This document shows, piece by piece, positions 25,201 to 31,590 of a stretch of DNA of 36,329 bases. The stretch covers positions 1-36,329 of IMG/VR virus record IMGVR_UViG_3300042861_002183; one strand, 5' to 3'. The translations under genes and the position numbers were made by a program. Source of the stretch: a virus. Below the pieces are notes generated by a model that did not search any database, had not been told where the DNA came from, and saw only the letters and a program-made list of their open reading frames with translations. Numbering within the stretch: the first letter of the stretch is position 1; every line of letters starts with the position of its first letter.

Positions 25201-27659
25201 TCGGCACCGATGCTGGTGGCGTTCTGAATGTTGTCCGTCACCTGCGGCACCTGGCGCATGGCGGCACGCCCGCGCTTCGCCAGTCCGGCGATGGCCTTGC
25301 CGCCTTGGTGCGCCAGATACCCAGCACCTCCCACGGTGGCCGCACCGCCCGCGATGAGCGCCCCATCCCGCGTCTTCTGCCAGTTGTCCCGCTGCGGTAG
25401 CTGGACGATCACCGGCTCACGCCGCCGGGCAAAGGCCTGCACCGGACGTGGATCATCGTGCATCCATGAGCCGACAACCTTGGCAGCTTTGATGAACGGT
25501 TCTACAACCGCCTTACCGCCTTTAGCCACCGCCCGTCCCACGGCTTTCCCCCCCCGCGTGACCGCACTCGGCAGCGCCACTGCCTCCTCGATATTGGCCG
25601 CTGCTTTGCGGCTGCGGATCGCTGTGCGCCCCCAGGCACGAGCGGAGGCCTTCACCTGCGGCGCAACGTCGTTGATAGCCTTCCGCCCCGCACGATAGAG
25701 CTTCACGCCGCCGATCCCCGCCGCCGTGATTCCACCCAGCCCGGCCACATCTTTGGCAAGGCCGATCTTGTCCCGCAGATCCCGCACGCGGTTCTTGCGG
25801 GCCTCCTCAAAGAGGTGCAGGAGCATGGCATTGACGCTCATCTGCTTCTCTTCACGCTTGCGTTTCGTCATCGCACCCACGGCAGCACCACCAACCGCCG
25901 CGCCTCCCACCGCGCCGCCCACCAAGGCACGGGTCTGGTAGCTCTTGCGGCCCTGCCCGGCGATGTCGCGGGCGTGATGCTCGCAGTTGTTGCCGATGAG
26001 GCACAGATCCCCCCGCTTGGCCTTGCCCTGCGCGGCATCGTGGCGTTTCTCCATGCCTTTGGCCCACTCACCCCACTTGCTGGAATCCTTCGGCAGCGTG
26101 TCGCTGTCCACATGGATGCGATTTCCCCGGGAGAAACCGTCCTTATCCACCATGCGCTGGCCGTGCGCCTTGGTCTTTTCGATCACGCGACCACCTCCGG
26201 CACCCACACCGTAATGCCGCTGTGGGACGCCCAGGAAGTCATCCACCTTCAGCGCCGCACCAGCCAGCTTCGATCCCTTGAGCGCCTTCTTTTCGAGGCG
26301 ACGCCGCACCGTCTTGCCGCCGATGTTTACCACACTGGCAGGCGTGGTCAGACCCTCATGAGTGTAAAGCACCTTACCCGCCAGCTCCTCACCGTCCTTC
26401 AAAGGACGCCCCCGCCGGATTAGGCGCGGCAGCGTGCGGGCACCCAGCACCGCGCCCGCCGTGGCTCCTGCCGCAATCGCCGCTTTGCGCTTCCATCCAG
26501 ATTTCTTTTTCTCCTGCTCGAACTGAGTCAAAGCCGCGCCATTCGCCATCTGGCAGCCGCATCCGCCCGCCTTCGTGCCCAGCCGCGCCGGCGTCAAATC
26601 CAGCACATTCAATGAACTGGTGATGCCTGCCCGCTCCGCTTTGGCCAGGAAGTGATGCCCATCGATGATGCGGTCATTCATCAACAGCACATACTTGCCG
26701 CCAGCCTTGATCTTCCCCAGCACCTCAGCCGCAGCGCGACTGGCCCGCAGGGTGCCTAGCGCTTTCCGCGCCGTCTTGAGGTTCATGGGGTCGGCCTTGC
26801 CGAGCAGTTCTTTCACCGTCATGCCGTAATGCACCACCGGCGTGCCTTTCTCGGCATCCACAAACCGCAGCACGTCCTGTTGCACCTCCTTGGGCAGGCC
26901 AGAGAAGGTCATGTCCTCGATGTAGGCGCTCAACTGCGTCTCCGCCGGATTCGCGCCGATGTTGGAGACGGCCTTGACCACCTTGCGCTTCAGGCGCTTT
27001 TTGACGGTCTTGACCGCGTCTCCCAGCGTCGGCTCCGTGGGCGCTTTCGGCAGGGCTTCGGCGCGGAACTTGGCACGGGCGGCTTCCACGGCTTGATTGG
27101 CCGCGCGGGCATTGCTCAGATCCTTGCGCTTCTGCTGCGCTTTCATGAGCCGCACCCGGCGCGGATTCCCGCCAGGCGCTTTGGACAGCAGACCGCTCAG
27201 CGGATTCCCGCCTGCCATGGCACTGCGCAGGGCATTGCGCCCGCGTGCGCTGCACAGCACCAGCCCACCCGCTGCCAGCGTGCCCCCGGCGGCGAGGGCG
27301 GCTTTCTGCCCCGGCGTGAGCGGTTTTTTACCATCCTCGAAACGCCAGTCGCCACCCCCAGCCACGGAGTCGGCGGTGTCCTTGCTTGGTTTGGCGATGA
27401 GGCCCAGGCCCGCGCCTGCGGCCCCGCCAACCCGAGCGCCATGAATCGTCAGCGTCCTGCGGCGCGTCCGCGCCACCTTGCGCACCACTTGGGGGAGCTT
27501 GACCTTGCCATCCAGCACCATGCTGCCGAGGTAGGCTCCAGCCGTGCCGGAGATGAGCGCGTCCCGCAGGCGATCCCGCACCGTGGGCCGCGCCTCCTTT
27601 TTGGCAAAACAGATCAACTTGGAACCTAACACTTGAAACTTGAAACGGGGTGAAGCCAT
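22233..27659 (-). CDS. giant internal-head-type polyprotein with ParB-like and LRAT-like domains
   Basis: 1808 residues, very rich in Ala, Gly, Lys and Arg. Segments: ParB/sulfiredoxin-like fold about 252-362 (GKYVLLMNDR, IIDGHHFLAKAERAG); LRAT-like papain-fold domain about 420-585, with H482 in RHYGVGAGGGRVIE and C559 in GNNCEHHAR (the NCEH motif); and a phage motif at about 1604-1683 (YNREHGSNLK, RRKSFCARMGGMPG, ALRRWNC). At least eight glycine-zipper, membrane-type segments are spread along the chain. A helix ending in LTQF/LNEF/IHEF recurs at 371, 607, 1167, 1251, 1585 and 1684, often following a Met. It lies between portal and protease, where MuF-type and ejection proteins are encoded. 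The start at 27659 has GGGGAGGT and a TTTGAC element 21 nt upstream. It probably travels inside the head and enters the host membrane (inference). Confidence 0.6.
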   Translation of the reverse strand: MASPRFKFQVLGSKLICFAKKEARPTVRDRLRDALISGTAGAYLGSMVLDGKVKLPQVVRKVARTRRRTLTIHGARVGGAAGAGLGLIAKPSKDTADSVAGGGDWRFEDGKKPLTPGQKAALAAGGTLAAGGLVLCSARGRNALRSAMAGGNPLSGLLSKAPGGNPRRVRLMKAQQKRKDLSNARAANQAVEAARAKFRAEALPKAPTEPTLGDAVKTVKKRLKRKVVKAVSNIGANPAETQLSAYIEDMTFSGLPKEVQQDVLRFVDAEKGTPVVHYGMTVKELLGKADPMNLKTARKALGTLRASRAAAEVLGKIKAGGKYVLLMNDRIIDGHHFLAKAERAGITSSLNVLDLTPARLGTKAGGCGCQMANGAALTQFEQEKKKSGWKRKAAIAAGATAGAVLGARTLPRLIRRGRPLKDGEELAGKVLYTHEGLTTPASVVNIGGKTVRRRLEKKALKGSKLAGAALKVDDFLGVPQRHYGVGAGGGRVIEKTKAHGQRMVDKDGFSRGNRIHVDSDTLPKDSSKWGEWAKGMEKRHDAAQGKAKRGDLCLIGNNCEHHARDIAGQGRKSYQTRALVGGAVGGAAVGGAAVGAMTKRKREEKQMSVNAMLLHLFEEARKNRVRDLRDKIGLAKDVAGLGGITAAGIGGVKLYRAGRKAINDVAPQVKASARAWGRTAIRSRKAAANIEEAVALPSAVTRGGKAVGRAVAKGGKAVVEPFIKAAKVVGSWMHDDPRPVQAFARRREPVIVQLPQRDNWQKTRDGALIAGGAATVGGAGYLAHQGGKAIAGLAKRGRAAMRQVPQVTDNIQNATSIGADMGRVYRKARKVVTDSADAFKGGMREAAAKPAPLWAKRTVRIGKKLRLLESQVPSFTFKVPSSKDQEPKNERLDGWRKREYLAAGADKVGQAGGLVAGLKGSMSLLKKAPRDTFTMPKMGGHPLGGVKIDVGPKKGYAIAAGLLPVAAQLAGGKIAEKLARKAHEKMTPKDKQPVMGKTKAALAKAYAEGGTMSYPLHAAGGAGLALAGGGLLKGRRGVNRKVAGAGAAAALLARAMKQKKINRAEDEELNTPKLHNRAAKVVGAIGRNIKDNLLPGIGLGLGAAGLVKARPGLMKWAKKAARKREVMARRRNPAKRDKTVHRGKGPLIDADTGLPVRALPEKRMQSRQALNEFILGALGTVAGTLGGAYAGSQMRSKVYRAIRQKYGPGVWAKRAARVGALATENAGGIVGGAAGSFLTGGLRQRKEEGEFNALALRAIHEFGGNEQLADLENSRFVDPFSKWLKGEKGYRRADVGDYHKLRRRLLGRDLTPEQIAKIQGAMADIKANKAVDVAGGQVLHSALRKADTVRKVSERGGGLVRDAVKAAKGEAREKDRWGREKKREWEKPWFQRRRNQLIAGAGLLAAGYVGRHTKVGARAVRKGEEAIGKARTWANKKLANVFPDEGTEAARAAHNAKVTGKPQSTPADILKQTEAQAKATRKKAAELDKAKKKTAAKGPELNLVPEPKSPAPAKPAVSKTPVSKSPPPPASASSGGGSVWGQSQISNTPAPQKAASKPKQPRKPKPGVAAPKQPTYNGKTGKWEMNRLLLQALTQFEKPFAGYNAKRHARTGGLNDGFRKSYNREHGSNLKRPVTTKPSKLKAGSEAAGRRKSFCARMGGMPGATSKGGELTPKGAALRRWNCMAIQALTQFADPLDVGWDIRDARGNSARVFAPQAGQRDRRPKRWHEKVENERKLWAGAALTSTLAGGAAMRKLMGRQVTNAVKAERAKIRAALQKVRKMRAEKKPTNIQAVNFKPQPPKQPPAAA
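25012..25055 (-). repeat. AACTTGG heptamer repeat inside coding sequence
   Basis: GGAACTTGGCACCTTGAAC and following heptamers belong to the AACTTGA/AACTTCA family seen between genes at 16615 and 30233. Here they are translated in frame, giving roughly residues 868-883 of the giant protein (LESQVPSFTFKVPSSK). A second in-frame piece near 27620-27649 encodes RFKFQVLGSK at its N-terminus. Confidence 0.7.
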
Positions 27660-27782
27660 AGACCTCCCCGCCGTGTCAAATGCCCGCGCCGTTGACAAGC
27701 GGCGGAAGACCTCTCCGAGGGTGCACAACCCTCACTCCATAGCCCACGCGGCAGGTCGCAAGACCTGCCGCGTTTTTTGTGG
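27660..27782. other. spacer with two hairpins
   Basis: The spacer between the giant gene and the 74-residue gene holds a TTTGAC start-element variant at 27675-27680, a hairpin GAGGGT/ACCCTC (27717-27733, loop GCACA) and a strong plus-oriented terminator (separate entry). I see no gene in it. Confidence 0.5.
27746..27778 (+). terminator. plus-oriented intrinsic terminator within minus-strand operon
   Basis: ACGCGGCAGGTC pairs perfectly with GACCTGCCGCGT (12 bp, loop GCAA), followed by TTTTTT on the plus strand. No plus-strand gene lies upstream, so it faces against the late operon and would stop antisense transcription. On the minus strand the hairpin is not followed by T residues. Confidence 0.75.
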
Positions 27783-28007
27783 CTACCCGCCGAACTTCCA
27801 CGCCTCCTCCTTCTCCCACAGATACACGCGCCGGTTCTGCTCCTCGGAGAGTCCCTCGTGGAAGACGTAGATGTGCGTCTTTTTGGCTTCATCATGGATC
27901 CTCACCCGCCGCATGTCCGCCGTGTGCATGAACTCCTTGCCATCACACGGCCCCCGATGGGCATAACCGCGCAGATGATCAGGTTTGCTGGTGATTGTTT
28001 CCGCCAT
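27783..28007 (-). CDS. hypothetical small protein
   Basis: A 74-residue protein starting MAETITSKPDHLRGYAHRGP, then HTADMRRVRIHDEAKKTHIYVFHEG. The ATG lies two bases after the stop of the gene for the SSB-tip-like protein (TGAGCATG), so the two are coupled. The composition is of mixed alpha/beta type; no family recognised. Confidence 0.5.
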   Translation of the reverse strand: MAETITSKPDHLRGYAHRGPCDGKEFMHTADMRRVRIHDEAKKTHIYVFHEGLSEEQNRRVYLWEKEEAWKFGG

Positions 28008-28009
28008 GC

Positions 28010-28327
28010 TCAATACGGGATGTCATCATCCGCCGGAGCTGCGCCTGCCTCCTCATCCTCCGCCGCCGGGCCTTTCTTCTTGCGCTCCAGGTCGAACTTC
28101 TTTACCCGTGCCGTCGAGCTGCCCTTGTCCATCATCTGCCGCGCCATGGCGAAGAGCACGGGATTGAGCACGTCGGCATGCAGCCGGATCTCGGACCAGG
28201 TGTTGCCATGCCCGTCCTCGAACTCCAGCTCGTAACCGATCTCTCGGTAATCAATGGTGGGTTTCTGCGCGCCAGGTTTTTGATATTGCCCCACAGGGAG
28301 GCACAGCCGTTTGGTGATGTGAGCCAT
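28010..28327 (-). CDS. small protein with SSB-like acidic C-terminal tip
   Basis: A 105-residue protein. The N-terminal two-thirds is beta-type (ITKRLCLPVGQYQK, DYREIGYELEFEDGHGNTW). A Lys-rich segment (RVKKFDLERKKKG) is followed by an acidic tail ending DDDIPY, almost identical to the DDDIPF tip by which bacterial single-stranded DNA-binding proteins recruit repair and replication proteins. It could be a phage single-strand-binding protein or a tip mimic that docks host factors. Its place between portal and the giant head protein is unusual for a replication gene. GTTGACG lies exactly 20 nt before the ATG. Confidence 0.5.
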   Translation of the reverse strand: MAHITKRLCLPVGQYQKPGAQKPTIDYREIGYELEFEDGHGNTWSEIRLHADVLNPVLFAMARQMMDKGSSTARVKKFDLERKKKGPAAEDEEAGAAPADDDIPY

Positions 28328-28350
28328 GCCCCGCCCACGGCGTCAACGGG

Positions 28351-28434
28351 AGCCAGACTGGGAGAAGAGGAGACTGGGAGAAGAGGAGTGGAGGAAATTC
28401 AGAGTCTCCGAGTCTCAAAGTCTCCCAGTCTTCA
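28351..28434. repeat. AGTCTCC array with 11-bp inverted repeat
   Basis: AGACTGGGAGA (28355-28365) pairs perfectly with TCTCCCAGTCT (28421-28431), with further AGTCTCC/GAGACTGGG units between them. It fills the spacer after the portal stop and stops 7 bp short of the GTTGAC element of the next gene. Confidence 0.8.
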
Positions 28435-30195
28435 CCCCTCCGGCACCGCCTCCTCCGCCTCCGCCAGATCCAGCCCATAGCTCACGACGAGGATCTGCAC
28501 CGCCTGCTCCCGCGTGAGCTCGCCACGGTTCATCTGCTTCATCACATCGAGCAGGCCTTTGACCGCATCCTTGCCATGCGCCGCCGCGAGTCCTGCTGGC
28601 ACCGGTGGCATGCCTTCTTGACCGGATTGACTGGATTGACCAGATGGACCTTGCGGACCAGCCGCCTGATCGAGCACCGCACCCTCGGCAGCGGGATCTC
28701 CCCGGCCATTCATGGCGGCCATGAGCTGCGTGGCATTCTGCCAGCGTTGGCTTTGCAGCTCCACCGGCACGCCGGTCTCCGCCGCCACACGCTGGCGGGT
28801 CTGCATCTCGCGGGCCTGGGTGTAGCAGTGCTCTTCGAAGTCGCCGCCATACTTGCCTTCAATGAGGTTGCTCTCACTGAAAATGCCTGCCGAAAGGAGG
28901 GAGATGTCGGCATTCGTGTCGTGGCCGACGTCGCCGGTGATGTCGGGTCCAAAACCCCAGCGGCCTTTGCCAAACTTCGGATGCGCCGGGATGAGGCCCA
29001 GCGCGATCCCCCGCCGCAGCACGCGATCCTTCAACGGATCCAGCATGCGGGTCATGGCCACCGTGCGGATGTCGTCGAGCGTGCGCTTCATCTGCGCCAC
29101 CTCGATGCGGGCCGTGACGCCGCCAAGCAGCGCCAGATTCCACACGAAGCCGAACGGCACATTGAGCCCCACACTGATCTCCCGCACCTTGGCCTCAAAC
29201 CACGCCATGAAGGCTCCCGAAGGCCGTGAGGCACCGGGGGCGAATTCGATCCTCTGCCCCCCCGTGAGATTCTGGATGGTGCCGGGCTTGACGCTGTATT
29301 TGTTCCCACCGTCCGGCTTCTTCTCGGAGTCGAAGGCCATCGCCGCCTGCTCACTAAACGGCGTCTCGTTGTAGGTGAAGGCCGCGTAGCTGGCGGCGAA
29401 CTTGATGGCGTCCATCTCCGCGCCGAGCGCCTCATAGAGATCCCGCATGTGGGGCAGGGCCGGGGCACCCCAGCTCACCCCGCGATACTGATCCACCCGC
29501 AGCGGGTCAAAAACGTGCAGGAACCGCTCCGGCGGCAGCTCCGCCTCCAGGTCATACTGATTCGAGGGCTTGCGCTTGTAGATCTCGTAAATCAGCGGCT
29601 CTCCGTGCTCGCCCAGTTTGATGCCTTGCACCTTCTTTTCATCCGGCATCACCGGCATCGTGGGATTGCCAATGCGATCCGCCTCGATCCCCCGGATGCG
29701 ATATTCCCCGCTGGCCTCGTCGTCATGCAGCGCCAGGCCGAAATCCCGGTCCCGCAACATGCTGCGGATGCCCAGTCGGGCGATGACAGGGAAGGGGTGC
29801 CGCTGCGTCAGGTCGGCGCGTTTGCCCCACTCCTCCCAGTAAGTTTCATGCGCCTCATCAATCGCCGCGTCCCCGGTGCGGCTCTGCCACACGATCTTGC
29901 CCAGCGCATACTGCGTGGTGCGCGTGAGGATGCCGCGCCAGAGGCAGAAATTGCTCTCCATGTCCCGGCTCTCCCACATGAGCTGGATGGCGTCCTGGGA
30001 GACCCGTGAACTCTCCGGGCTGCCATTGCGAAACAGGCTCCCGCCCGCCGTGCCCCGCCGCCCCGTGTTCTTGGCCCCATCGTAATCGAAGCGAGTCAGG
30101 AGCGCCCGCGACGCCATCCGCTCCACCCCCCATTTCGGCGACACAACGGCCACGGCTTTGTCAATGAACGAGGTGAATGCAGACGGTTTTCCCAT
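28432..30195 (-). CDS. portal protein (lambda gpB family)
   Basis: A 587-residue protein. The N-terminus (MGKPSAFTSFIDKAVAVVSP), the central NPTMPVMPDEKKVQGIKLG and LLGGVTARIEVAQMKRTLDD region and the C-terminal helical tail follow the pattern of lambda-type portals, which form the dodecameric DNA gate at one capsid vertex. The small gpW-like gene upstream supports this, but no terminase gene is present next to it. The C-terminus contains a GQSSQSGQEG run encoded by a GGATTGACTGGATTGACC repeat (28620-28640). GTTGACG lies exactly 20 nt before the ATG. Confidence 0.9.
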   Translation of the reverse strand: MGKPSAFTSFIDKAVAVVSPKWGVERMASRALLTRFDYDGAKNTGRRGTAGGSLFRNGSPESSRVSQDAIQLMWESRDMESNFCLWRGILTRTTQYALGKIVWQSRTGDAAIDEAHETYWEEWGKRADLTQRHPFPVIARLGIRSMLRDRDFGLALHDDEASGEYRIRGIEADRIGNPTMPVMPDEKKVQGIKLGEHGEPLIYEIYKRKPSNQYDLEAELPPERFLHVFDPLRVDQYRGVSWGAPALPHMRDLYEALGAEMDAIKFAASYAAFTYNETPFSEQAAMAFDSEKKPDGGNKYSVKPGTIQNLTGGQRIEFAPGASRPSGAFMAWFEAKVREISVGLNVPFGFVWNLALLGGVTARIEVAQMKRTLDDIRTVAMTRMLDPLKDRVLRRGIALGLIPAHPKFGKGRWGFGPDITGDVGHDTNADISLLSAGIFSESNLIEGKYGGDFEEHCYTQAREMQTRQRVAAETGVPVELQSQRWQNATQLMAAMNGRGDPAAEGAVLDQAAGPQGPSGQSSQSGQEGMPPVPAGLAAAHGKDAVKGLLDVMKQMNRGELTREQAVQILVVSYGLDLAEAEEAVPEG

Positions 30196-30232
30196 GCCTG
30201 CCCCGCCGCGTCAACAGAACCAAACCGTTTCA

Positions 30233-30293
30233 AGTTTCAGGTTCAAAGTTCCAAGCTCCCAAACCTTGAACTTTGAACTTTGAACCTGAAACT
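30233..30293. repeat. heptamer array with perfect 19-bp inverted repeat
   Basis: AGTTTCAGGTTCAAAGTTC (30233-30251) pairs perfectly with 30275-30293. The arms are built from AACTTTG/AACCTGA heptamers. It lies in the spacer upstream of the portal, before the GTTGAC element at 30210-30215. Confidence 0.9.
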
Positions 30294-30299
30294 CAAAAC

Positions 30300-30560
30300 T
30301 CACAACCCCAACACCTTCCGCACCAGCTTCCGCTGCTCCTCCGCCCCGGCGGCCCGCGCTTGCTCCACGATGAGCTTCATCGCCCCGGTGACGTCCACCT
30401 CGATGTCGGAGGGGATTTGCAGCGTGACGCCGTAGCCCATGAACACGCCCCAGAGGGGGGATTCCGTGGGCATCGCCTTCATGCCCACCGCCGCCATGGC
30501 CCGCATCGTCACCGGCGGGCAGGCGGTGTCGAGTTCTTGAAGGTGATCGTAGTGCGCCAT
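30300..30560 (-). CDS. hypothetical small protein before portal
   Basis: An 86-residue protein starting MAHYDHLQELDTACPPVTMR, with a beta-type middle (PLWGVFMGYGVTLQIPSDIEVDV) and a helical C-terminus (LIVEQARAAGAEEQRKLVRK). The ATG at 30560 is two bases after the stop of the tiny upstream gene (TGACCATG), so it is coupled. No family recognised. Confidence 0.5.
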   Translation of the reverse strand: MAHYDHLQELDTACPPVTMRAMAAVGMKAMPTESPLWGVFMGYGVTLQIPSDIEVDVTGAMKLIVEQARAAGAEEQRKLVRKVLGL

Positions 30561-30562
30561 GG

Positions 30563-30724
30563 TCAGAAGGAAATCCAGGTGATGGTGAAAAATGAACGCT
30601 GGATGAGCACATTGCGCAGGACCGCGATCTCCGGGCAGCAAGTCCACACCAGCGGCATCATGAACGCCAGCATGCAGATTCTAAGGCGTGGCCGAAGGTT
30701 AAAAAAAACACGCATCAACTTCAT
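30563..30724 (-). CDS. 53-residue membrane-type protein
   Basis: A short ORF starting MKLMRVFFNLRPRLRICMLA, with a hydrophobic stretch (MLAFMMPLVWTCC) and a second hydrophobic end (RSFFTITWISF). GGGAGGGG lies nine bases before the ATG, the clearest Shine-Dalgarno in this part of the array. It lies between the gpW-like and the pre-portal genes. Its function is unknown. Confidence 0.5.
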   Translation of the reverse strand: MKLMRVFFNLRPRLRICMLAFMMPLVWTCCPEIAVLRNVLIQRSFFTITWISF

Positions 30725-30739
30725 GCTTTACCCCTCCCG

Positions 30740-30979
30740 TCAATACCCGCTGAAACTCACCGTGCCCCGATGGCTGGTGCTGGCGTGGCTGCGCTCATTC
30801 TGCACCCGCACCGCTGCCCGCAGCATGTCGTCGATCCGGCGCAAATCCTGCGTGTAGGCCTTGCTGCCCACGCTTTGGGAAAGGTAGCCACTCCGGGACT
30901 TTTTCAGCCGCGTGACCTCCTCCGTCAGCTCCTGCGTGGAAAACGACTGATAGACTTCGAGGTGATCCGTGTAGGCCAT
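30740..30979 (-). CDS. gpW-like head-tail joining protein
   Basis: A 79-residue protein (MAYTDHLEVYQSFSTQELTE, then VTRLKKSRSGYLSQ, RRIDDMLRAAVRVQN, RGTVSFSGY at the end). The size, the helix-strand-helix layout and the position just upstream of the portal match lambda gpW and its relatives, which plug the portal channel and build the head-tail joint. The ATG at 30979 is chosen because GTTGACG sits exactly 20 nt upstream; a GTG nine bases earlier is an alternative. The TGA inside that element is the stop of the 31-residue gene. Confidence 0.65.
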   Translation of the reverse strand: MAYTDHLEVYQSFSTQELTEEVTRLKKSRSGYLSQSVGSKAYTQDLRRIDDMLRAAVRVQNERSHASTSHRGTVSFSGY

Positions 30980-30994
30980 GCCTGCCACGCCCCG

Positions 30995-31090
30995 TCAACG
31001 CCGCCACATCGCGAGGATCATCCACACCAGCAACACGCCAGCGGCAAACACCGCGCCGCAGGCTGTGGCCAGGTTGTGCGGCGTCATCAT
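30995..31090 (-). CDS. 31-residue membrane peptide
   Basis: A tiny ORF starting MMTPHNLATACGAVFAAGVL, with one membrane span and a basic end (MWRR). The ATG overlaps the lysin stop (ATGA), and its own TGA falls inside the start element of the next gene. The size and position directly after the lysin suggest a lysis-related role such as a holin or spanin component; this is inference. Confidence 0.5.
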   Translation of the reverse strand: MMTPHNLATACGAVFAAGVLLVWMILAMWRR

Positions 31091-31590
31091 ACCGTGAAAC
31101 GGATGCGGCTGCGGATGCTGGACGCAGCGCGTTTCTTGCGTAGCACGGCACCCCCCTCCCGACTGCCCGCGCCATCCGTGTTGCCTTCGATGGTGGGCAC
31201 ATCGCCGTTTTTATCGACCGCGCCCGTGGCGATGCCGACGTGTGAAAACTTGAAAATCACGATGTCCCCGGCACGGATGTCATTGCGGTGCGGCTTGCGT
31301 GTGTGTGTGCTGGCATCCTGTGTCTGGCTCCAGTTCTCCAGATCCCACGCGCCCGCCGTGCGGGGCCGCTTGAAAGTCTTCGTTTCCGGCACACCGCTGA
31401 TGCGCAGCGCCTCGCGCACGCACCAGCACACAAACGCCGCGCACCACGGCCAGGACTTGTCCGCTGGTAGCCAGGTCGCCGCCTTGTATTCATTCACGCG
31501 CGGACCGCAGTTGCTGCCGTTGATTTCAGTCACACCGAGTTCCTGCGAGGCCACAGCCACCAACACAGGAGGTAGTAAAGGAGCGCTCAT
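31087..31590 (-). CDS. CHAP-type endolysin (amidase/endopeptidase)
   Basis: A 167-residue protein with the NlpC/CHAP papain-like pattern. GVTEINGSNCGPRVNEY is followed by the catalytic Cys in WPWCAAFVCWCVREA (C50), the His in FKFSHVGIATG (H117) and the polar residue in TIEGNTDG (N137). It cleaves peptidoglycan cross-links. There is no signal peptide, so it needs a holin or similar release. It is the first gene of the leftward array, far from the holin-like genes at 12.2-13.1 kb. GTTGACG lies exactly 20 nt upstream of the ATG. Confidence 0.8.
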   Translation of the reverse strand: MSAPLLPPVLVAVASQELGVTEINGSNCGPRVNEYKAATWLPADKSWPWCAAFVCWCVREALRISGVPETKTFKRPRTAGAWDLENWSQTQDASTHTRKPHRNDIRAGDIVIFKFSHVGIATGAVDKNGDVPTIEGNTDGAGSREGGAVLRKKRAASSIRSRIRFTV

